Positions 51,630 through 61,800 of a stretch of 64,000 nucleotides of DNA are shown here, one piece after another. The notes below the pieces were generated by a model that was not told where the DNA came from, made no database searches, and saw only the letters and a list, made by a program, of their open reading frames with translations. The DNA comes from Macrostomum hystrix (lineage: Eukaryota > Platyhelminthes > Macrostomidae). Every line of letters starts with the position of its first letter. Within the stretch, counting starts at the first letter, position 1. The position numbers were made by a program, and so were the translations under genes. The stretch covers positions 6,562,001-6,626,000 of the forward strand of contig CATNEN010000025.1 in NCBI GenBank assembly GCA_950097015.1, in the 5' to 3' direction.

Positions 51630-52809
51630 AGCATCTCTACCTCACCTTTATTCGGTCTTAGAAAAAAGTAATTTCTTTACCTATAGTATCTATTCATTTT
51701 TTCCAAGTCTTTGATTAGGTATATCTTTAAAGTCGAAAAAACTAGCAAGAACTCAATAAAATCATTGATAATTTCTTCGCGCAGATCTGTGATAAGACAA
51801 GCATAAAAAAAATAATAGGCAATTTAATAGACTCATCTGTAATTAATTTAGTACTGTTTTCAACAGAAGGCAATCAATTAATTTTTCATAGACCGCGATT
51901 GTGTTAATGCAGAATAATGCACATATATAGTTAATAGATATAGCGTTTTTCATATAAGACCATTGTATATGGATGCGGGTGACCCTTTAACCAAAATACC
52001 GATAGCAATATGACGCGTTTAACAATGACCACTTTTTTAATAAATAAAATCTGAAAAAATACATATATCCACATGGCTACGACAGCCAATTCACAGTGTT
52101 TTGTGACATTGTTTTGACAGCTCGAAATGTTTTTCCAAAGGTCACACCTTTAGCCTGAGGCGAGTACTAGTAACAACAACAACAAACAATCACACCAAAA
52201 GGACTCATGAAGCAGTGGCGCATAGCAGACTATCGATAACTAATTATGTGCAACACCAAGATTTGTTACGAAAATGTGGTAAGAATCGGATTAAAGTTAA
52301 CTTGCGCTCGGCAAAATGACGGACTACAAAAAATAAACAAATTGAGATTTAAATTCTCCAACAAAACTAATTAAGAAACTCCATTGTTGTTAGTAGTATG
52401 ATTAGGTTTTTTAATTTACCTATACTCCGTGAATGCAACTAGAGCTATCAGTTTAAATGAGACATTTGTGTTGGGGTTCAAATATATATTTCAGTTTCGT
52501 AACCCATTTCCTACTTAGTTCTAAGAAATAGTTCTTCACTAATTCCATATTTTTCTTTGAATTCTGGAATACTCAGGGAGAGATAAAAATAGACAATTAT
52601 ACTCGTAGAACATAATAGCTGGATTTTAGTGTCAGAATGACTCTGTGCTCGATATTAGTTAACGAAAAATAACAACCATGTATATATATATGGATATATC
52701 TAACTGCATTCATTAAGTTAATAATAATTTAGAGTAACGCACTGACAAATATATATTCGACAGCTGACAGCTGGAAGGCTGTGGAATTTGATGCCGATCG
52801 ACTGCCACC
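51630..52809. other. AT-rich intergenic DNA 3' of the ferlin gene
   Basis: No ORFs, arrays or mobile elements recognised. The ferlin 3' UTR for the distal terminal exon would start here. Confidence 0.4.
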
Positions 52810-52842
52810 TCAGACACCGACCATCCTTCTGGCTGTGAGGCC
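52810..52842 (-). CDS. ferlin alternative terminal exon B
   Basis: The acceptor ttctttttttcag|GGC has a near-perfect polypyrimidine tract. It reads [10 protein letters not shown] then TGA, phase 0, exactly 33 bases. It parallels exon A in length, phase and sequence. Confidence 0.7.
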   Translation of the reverse strand, partial: GLTARRMVGV

Positions 52843-55800
52843 CTGAAAAAAAGAAACAAAAGAAAGATAATGTCAGAAAAAGTCAGCTAGTCATCTGGAT
52901 TCGTAAAAATCGGCATTTTCTGCGAAATATTAGGCATATGAGTATCTGTTAATTAGCCCTTAGCGCCAATTGGACAGCAAGCTTGTAGCCAATGGGAATG
53001 AGTCTAGCGCCGATTGGACAATAAGCTCATAGCCAATGGGAATGCGTCTAGCGCCGATTGAAGAACAAGTTTATAGCCAATGGGAATGAGTCCTGCGCCG
53101 ATTGGACGAATTGCTATGACACCTTTATGTTCATTTCTATTTGGTCATAGGGGTGAGCCTGGAGCACTTCATTGGCCATTTACTTAACAGCCAATAGGTG
53201 CCTTGGTAAATACTCGTACAAACGTTACAACTGGTAGACACCATCTTCTATTTTATTATGAAAGAATAAATGTTTAAATGCGCTTGTAATTTGGTTATTG
53301 GTCACAACAATTATGGAATAACAACGAAGTTATTAATTACTAGTTACTAATTAAGTTAGTTAGAAGAAGAAGAAGAAGAAGTTAGCTAGAAGTTACTAAT
53401 TAAAAAATATTCGTATATTTTAACAATATAATATCCTGCTTTAGTATTTACTTCTAGTGTTACAAGTGCACAATTAAGACTGTGATTTCGAGTATTACCA
53501 TGCCTGTTTAAACACCAACTACTTTTCTAGCAATAAGGCCCTGAAAATAGTGAGAAGGAGAGACGAATTAGAAAAAAATTCCCAAGCAGCAGGAAATTTG
53601 GTGGTTCGCTTGACTTAATGGCTTTTGAGTCAAGATAGAATGAGGGGTAGGGGGAGATTATGCAAGGAAAGGATGAGATGATAATATAATAATAATAATT
53701 GCAGGAGGGCTGCGGGCAATGGCACATCATTTTGGTGATACTAGACCCGCAGCCAGCGAGGAGGCAATTCTGCCCATTTCGCTGACTCCTGAGCACACAC
53801 GCACACATACTGTACGCAGGCATACGCTCACACAGGGGGTGTGTACATCTGCCCTGACTTTCTCATCGTCAGGCAGTGTACATTTAACTGTGCCTTGGAG
53901 GTTGGCCCTCAAGGGGGTATATTGCACGACAAGCCCCCAAGCCTTCTCTCCGCGGCTGCGCCCCAAATAAATGTGGCGTCGCCGTGGAATCGAACTTAAG
54001 GACCGTGGTGCGAGAGGTAAATGCGTTAACCGCTCTGCCACCGACCCCCCAAGGATGAGATGATGAGAGGTAGGTAGACATTATGACATTATGAGTGTCT
54101 CTTTTCTCTCATTATGATGAGAGATGAGAGATAAAGAGATGATGAGATTCTTCTGTCTCGAATTCGCATATTTCTACTGTAAGTAGATAGTTTCGCAATT
54201 AGAATTCAATCGAAGCTCACCGGAATGGCATAGATGAAGAGCACAAGCAGCAGGCCGAAGACAACGGTCAGCAGGCCGCCGATGATGTACCACTTGAAGT
54301 TCTTCCACACAATGTACTTGAAAGTCTTCCACGGCGATGTAAACCACAGGAAGGACGTTTCTGGACGACTGAAGTAGGTAGAATGAAAACGGAACGCTTT
54401 GCAATGGACAATGTACTATTCAAAAGTTTTCACGACCAAAAAGCAGCTCACTTGGGCGGGTCCAGGTGCGGGTTCTCGTTCGGCTCGTCCTGACCGAGTC
54501 CGGCTGGCCTGAGGGCGGCCTCCTCGGCTGTCAGGAGTTCGAGCTCCATCTCCACTTTGCCCTGTGGGATCCGATGTACAAATGTATGTACATGTGTACA
54601 AATTAATTAGAAACTATTGAATCATATAGGTTAGGTGTCGACGTAAAATAAAAAGTGTTATTTATACTGCTTATAGTGCCAATCGATGAGTAGTATGTAT
54701 AGCTGGTGCTGTTGATCAAATCAGAAATTCGTCTTTATTATAGTGTTCAAACGAATGTCTTAAAATCTACGAATCGTTAGAAAACGAACACGAGAGTTAA
54801 AATAAGATTGAATTTGAGAGTTGTCAAAAAACAGAAAAACATTTTTACTGCTGCGCGATGTCTGCGACCCTGAAAATTGGCGAGCATCGTGAAAAGTTGT
54901 TTCCAGCTAGTTACTCAAACATACTTTGATGGTCAAAGTGCCATAATTACTCCTCCCTCTACTCAGGGTAAGGGGTGCCTGCTCAGGGAAGGAGGTTGTA
55001 GCCTTGTGGTTAGAGGTCAGGGGTTCGATTCCAGACTCCACTGGAACAATTTGTGTCCTCTAGCAAGACACTTAATTCTGCATAATCGTGTTAAAAGGGC
55101 TAATCGACAAGAATCGCTGAATATCTCGACGATGCTGACTCGGGCGGCTTTGAAAGTTAGTTCATTGTAAAGGATGGAAAAAATTGATTCAGATGGTGGA
55201 CTTTTACGAAAATCGGTCATTCAGTGTAGGAGTCATACCGCCGTAGTCTTTCTACTGTTAACAAATTTAAAATCGACCAGCATCCACCAATACTTTTGTA
55301 AAATCTTGCAACATTTCAAACAACGTCTACCAATTTCATCATCTGCTCACCGTGAGTCGCTCGTCCTCCGGCTTCTCGTCGTTCACGCAGGGCCAGTAGC
55401 CGTAGGCGCGCTTGCACTCGAACAGGTTGATCATCTTCACATCCTTGTTGTAGGCCGGCAGCTGGTCGACGCTGCACTGCCCGGATTTCTTCTTTGGCGC
55501 CGGCATGCTGGACAAGTTGAGCTCCAGGGTCCCCAGGAAGTCGTCCGCCGAGAACTTGTCATTGTCCCAGATCTGGATGACCAGGTTGGGCGGCAGGAAC
55601 TGCTCGGTGGCGTCTAGAGAAAAGATGTGCTCCTTCTTCTTCACCACCATCACATTCTCGGTGGGCAGGTACTGCATGGGAAACTTGAAGCGCCAGTTAA
55701 AGTTGCCCTCGCCGTCGAGGCTGCGGTAGTGCACGTCGGTTTCCTGCTTCTCGTCAATGCCAGCCAGCCAGCCCTAAGGTGAGGCGGAGCGGACACCGGG

Positions 55801-58800
55801 AATCGATCGGAGTAGGGTTCTGTGGTGTACTTATCTGCGAGTACATTGTTAAGTCTGGCAAAAAAGACTCTTGACATCGAATAGGTCTTAAAATGTCGTC
55901 TAGAAAACGAAGTTTGGAGTGGAGCGATACAAGAGAGATGAGAAACAGCAGAGACAGAGAAACAGAGACAGGGGAGAGATAAGACGGAGAGATGAGACAG
56001 GGGAGATGAGATCGGGAGGGATGAGACAGGGAGAGATGAGACACGGGAGAGATGAGACATGGGAGAGATGAGACATGGGAGAGATGAGACATGGGAGAGA
56101 TGAGACATGGGAGAGATGAGACACGGGCGAGATGAGACGCGGGAGAGAGGAGACACGGGAGAGATGAGACAGGCGAGGGGTTGTTCCTGAAGGACCAGGC
56201 GTGGATTCAGGAGCATTGTGGACCGTAGCTGTGTGGGCCGGACCCAAGTCAGGCCAAGTCATTGATTTCCAACTCCGCTAGAGGTCGCAATAAAAATCCT
56301 ACCTTAACGTAGATGTCGGACATGGCCTCTCCAGTGATGGAGATCTCTTCCAGGATGACGTCCTTCGTGTTCCAGATGATGATACGCAGCTCGTAGTCCT
56401 TCGGCTTGCGCGGCTCAATGTTGATGGGAATCGGCGGGATACCGAACTGCGCCGGGAAGATGTCCACCCAGCACTGCAGCTTGCCCTGCTCGATGCCCGG
56501 CTGCAGCGGCGAGTACAGCGGCCTGGTCTCCACGTGTTCCTTCACCAATGGCAGGCAGTTCAGCACGTGCAGGGCTAGTCTTTCGTCATCCGGCCCGTAG
56601 TGCGGATTCGACTTGCGGTTCGGCTCGAAGCTGTCCAGGTAGAAGGTCTTGGCGCCCAGATGCAGACAATCGGTGCCTTCGTAGCGCGGCTCCGGCAGGA
56701 AGTTCTTGCCGCAGAAGTCGGCCAGGATGTCCTTGGGCTTGCGCGCGTCCCTCCACTGGTTGGGGCCCTCGACGTAGTAGGACTGCGGCAGGCCGACGCA
56801 CGCGTTGAACTTGCTGAGGTAGCGGTTCTCCAGATCGATAACTGTCTCGCCGATGACGTCATCGGAGCTGAGGAAGTCGTAGTCTTTGATTCGGATGTAC
56901 AGGTCCTTGTCGATTGGAATAATGCACTTCAGTTCGAAGACTCTGGCAATTTAAGAAGTTGTTTGATGAAAATGAAATGTCAAGGTTTCGTTGCAACAGA
57001 TTTTCGTCAACACACTCAGGCCCTATTTCGTTTGCCCTTATGGGACTCACTGTCCGAATACGGGAGACAGGCAGTTGGGAATGTATTTGTCCTTGTTGTC
57101 CACGCGCTTCTTGCCCAACTCGATCTCAATGTAGGGATCAGCCAGGCCGCTGGGATCGTTCGGCTGCAAATCGATGGCTTTGATAGTGTAGACTCGAACA
57201 ATGCAATCCATGGGATTCGAGTCCGGGATGCCTTTTTCAAGCTGCTTCAACGGCAGCGGCAGGCCCAGGTCCTCCGGCAGGGGATAGATGCGGAATGTGC
57301 CTTTGAACTCGCCGACAACGTTGCCCTCATCGTCGTCCAGACTCTTGCCGCGCTGGAAGCCGTAGGTGCTGCAGAAGTCGCTGAAGCCATCGAAATTCTC
57401 GGAGTTCTCCAGCGCGCCGGTGTACAGCTTGAGGGTGTCGTAGCCAAGGTCAACATACTTGCGGCACTTCTTGACCTCGCCAGTGCTGGCGTAATACTTT
57501 GACCACCAGTCGATGTCCTCGTCCAGCTGGGAAATGTCGATCTAGGAGGTTCGGGAACGTCGGTGGATGGTTTGCTTGCGAGTGGTAGGAGGTTGGTACC
57601 AAGGACCTCTAGTATTAGAATGACACGAGGCAAGCGAATCGTTGAAAAGCGAAAATCTGAAAACGTGGCTCTTTTTTTTAAATAATTTTTCTCGACAAAT
57701 TTCCCTATATTGTGACCGATATATAGAAATGACACCCAAATGGCATTCGAATGCTGCGTGCAGCTGTTCAGTCCATGGACTGGGTAGCTGCTAAAGCCCC
57801 CACTAAGTACAATGGCCACAAACTCATTCAAATCTACAGCCAAACTGTCTATCAATAAATTAAGCTTCAACGATTCGCGAATTTAACGTCATTTTATTAC
57901 GGTCACTTTGTTGGTACCTGAGAATAAATATAAATGGCTTAACTAAAAATCCTAGGGAAATATTAACAAAACATTATCAACATCCCGAATAACCATGATA
58001 GAATGCTGACATGAAATCTATACTTTTGTGCGTTAGAAATGAAAACAATTCACCAAAATGAATAGGTCGAGATGCTTCTTAAAAAATACTCTAGGCCATT
58101 GTAACTTTATTAAAAAACGATACATGATGTTTAGTTTCTAGACGAACATTTTCAGAGTTATCCGCTTGACTTAAGTTTCCCTAACGAGTTACCAATAAAA
58201 CAAATTTTAAGCGTTTCGTAAGAACATTGTGCCTTACTCATGTCATCGCTAACTGAATTCCGGTTAAACTGCTATATCTGATAAGTTTCTCTAATAAAAC
58301 AAACCACAATTGTCTTCAACAACTCGACAATCTCCTGTCACAATAAATGAAAATCTCAATGAGAGTCATTATTCATGCCGAACAATGAGAACATAAACTT
58401 GACCATTGTGACAAGCGACGACTAGAGTTTAAGGATCAATTAGGGAGTTTTAGAACCAAATAACTACATTTGGTAAAGGGAGGCCGCATTTCAGCGCAGA
58501 AATAAATGAACTAAAAACTTAAAATCAGTGCGAGATTCGATTTTAAAGAATGGTTTGAATATCTAGGAGGTGGTCAGATTTTGGGGCGCGGTGTGAAGAT
58601 GTGGGGAGGTGGGTGTCGGATTTTGGGGCGCGGTGTGAAGATGTGGGGAGGTGGGTGTCGGATTTTCAGGCGCGGTGTGAAGATGTGGGGAGGTGGGTGT
58701 CGGATTTTGGGGCGCGGTGTGAAGATGTGGGGAGGTGGGTGTCAGATTTTGGGGCGCGGTGTGAAGATGTGGGGAGGTGGGTGTCGGATTTTGGGGCGCG

Positions 58801-61800
58801 GTGTGAAGATGTGGGGAGGTGGGTGTCGGATTTTGGGGCGCGGTGTGAAGATGTGGGGAGGTGGGTGTCGGATTTTGGGGCGCGGTGTGAAGATGTGGGG
58901 AGGTGGGTGTCGGATTTTGGGGTTCGATGTGAAGATGTGGGGAGGTGGGTGTCAGATCTTGGTGCCTGGTGTTAAGTTTCAATGTTGGTTTAAGTTGTTT
59001 ATTATACATGAATACGAGGTGGTTCGTGTGAGATTTTTTTATATTAAGAGAAGACGCGGACATCATAAAATGGGACAAAAAGTGCATAAATAGGGATTAA
59101 GGTTTTAAAGCAAAATTAAATTACATAACCACCAACCCATCTTGCCACCTGGTTCTTCTGTGGTAACGCTGACACAACATTGACCACCGTATTTATAATT
59201 ACACAAGCGGAGACTACATATAGCTGGGTGTGTAAGCTTCTAGTGGGCGGATCAAAGGAAAAATGTGGTTTCTAAGCTCTAATTTTTTTATTTGGGACTC
59301 GCGAACTTCGCCTATCTAAACACCACTGACCGTTTTACCCTCGTCGGATTTGAAAAAGTTAAAGTTCAACTTTTTCGCCTTCAGCTCCTGGACGATGCAA
59401 GTCGAGGCGCGAATGAGAACGGCGGGGTGGACAGTGACTGAGCTTGGCTGTCTTGATGACTGATGAGGCTCTGGATCCTGTGCGGCTCGGCTGCTGCTGC
59501 TGTTACTGCTGACTATTGTGGTTATTTTATCCTCCTAATAGCTATTTTTCGTTATAATTCAATTACGCCTATTTCGACCTAAACTTGACATTTAAAAAAT
59601 CCCACCTACCTCCTTTGTTCTGATTGGCTGTGGCATGTTCATCTATGGGTAGACTTTTACAACCCCGCCTTTAGCTGAAAAATCGCATCCAGCCCTTCCC
59701 TCCCTTATCTAAGTGGCAGTAAAAATAATCATTTCTAGCAGCCAATAAGAAAGTTTTAGACACTTCCAAGCAGAGCAGGACGCCGCACAGGACAACTTGG
59801 CCAATGGCAATGGCAGATCAGCAAATCTGGTAATCTCTGAAGCAACTTATTTACTTTGTTCTTCTTCTTTCGCCGCTTCAGGAAGCCGGGAATTCGACTG
59901 CGTTTCTTCTTTGGCGGCGGGTCGATGAGGCCCTGGGTGTCGCTGGCGTGCCGGCTGGGCGGCTGCTGCCTCTGCAGCGAGGCCGCATCTGATTGGTCGG
60001 CCTGCGTGGCCACGTACGAAGATCGGTTGCTCATTGGCTCTCGTTTTTTAAAGCAAATTCTAAACTTTTGCTGTGCAATGGACCTTAAACTGTATTTTGG
60101 TGACAGTCTATCCAAGCCAACATTCACACAGGTGTATACACCTGCCCTGACTTTCTCATCGTCACTTTATTGTTTGTTCGTGCCATAAATTGAACTAAAT
60201 TAAACAAGCCAAAGCCTTCTCTACGTGGCTGCGCCCCAAATCAATGTGGCCTTGCCGCGGATTCGAGCTCAGGACCTTAGTGAGAGTCTGACACTTTAAA
60301 ACTTCGCCCTTCAAACCGCCTAGCTGTGAGCTAATATTGTAAAATAAGTTTTCGACTAACCGACCAGCTGAAATATTAGTTAAAACAAAAATTAATAAAG
60401 AAAGACTGACAGAAACGTTCTAGACTTCTAGAAGAAGACAGGAGTCAGTGCATTAAAATGTCAACAGCATGCAGCAAAAGTAGAAACTAATTCAAGACTC
60501 AATGCTCGTGCCAGTGAGAGATTTGGCCTTCTAACATCATTGCCCAAGAAGCATGCAGAAATTCAAAGCAGCCTCCACTGTATCTTAAAGTAACTTAATA
60601 TAATCCGCAAAATTTGAAACCTTATACTCGTCCGGATTAAGCTTGTCCTTAATCTTCGACAAATTGCTCTTAATGCCTTGAAGAAAGTCCTTCGAATATT
60701 GAAGACGAAACAGCAGCGCGAAATGTAATTCAACTAAACTTTAGTTTAAAAAAACTAAAACTAAAAACTAAAACAACAAAATGCTCTACTGCAAGTAGTG
60801 ATTAAGGCTTACAACATAAATTACTACTGATCTTACCTGTCTCGTTGTAGAGCTAGTGCAGAATCATGTACTCGTACCTAATCCATATTTTAAATAGCTT
60901 TTCGATGGACTAAAGAATGTTTTTAAACAAAATATTGACTGGTAATCAATGTAAGCTATCAGCTTTACCTTCCCTTGCGATCCAGTCATTGTCAGTACCG
61001 TATTAACCAAAACACACAAAAGGTGCTTCAAGTATAGTAATGCTGCATTTATGTACTCAGAATAGTTTAAAGTGCCAGAAACTACGCTCGTAAAACGTTT
61101 GAATCGGTGCAATAGCTTAGTTGGGACTTCTAGAAACAAAGACTGGTCATTCATTTCAAAGGAAAATCTGCGGCGGAGTCAAGACTATATTTAATTGATT
61201 TTTATTTTTAATTTTGCAATTTCGACGATTTGAAGACTAAGATCCGATTGTTTGCGATTATTCATTAAGTAATAGTTAAGAATTGGCATCTAGAAAACAA
61301 TAAACACATGGACTGCCTGATGTCACCATAACTTGTTTAAAACATCAAATCGACACAGAAATTATTTTGCATGAATGAAACAAGTACATTTAAAGCCAGT
61401 TCTGTGAGGAGTGAGGTAGGTGAGGAGTGAGATGGGTGTGGAGTGAGGTGGGTGCGTAATGAGGTGGCTGCATGAGTGAGGTGGGTGCGGAGTGAGGTGG
61501 GTACGTAATGAGGTGGATGTGGAGTGAGAACGGTGAGGATTGAGGTGGCTGCAGGAGTGAGGTGGGTGCGGAGTGAGAAGGGTGAGGATTGAGGTGGCTG
61601 CAGGAGTGAGGTGGGTGCAGAGTGAGGTGGGTGCAGAGTGAGGTGGGTGCAGAGTGAGGTGGGTGCGGAGGGAGGCGGGTGCAGGATGAGAAAGGTGAGG
61701 AGTGAGGAGGCTGAGGAAGTGAGTAGGGTGAAGAGTGAGGAAATCGACGATTGACGATGACGAGGAGGGTGTAGTGGGCTGCTGAATCCATGCTTATCAA

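Noticed and set aside
58563-59093. ORFs of 170 residues on both strands ([26 protein letters not shown])
   Set aside because: The 42-bp intronic minisatellite; no start context, no splice logic, both strands open.
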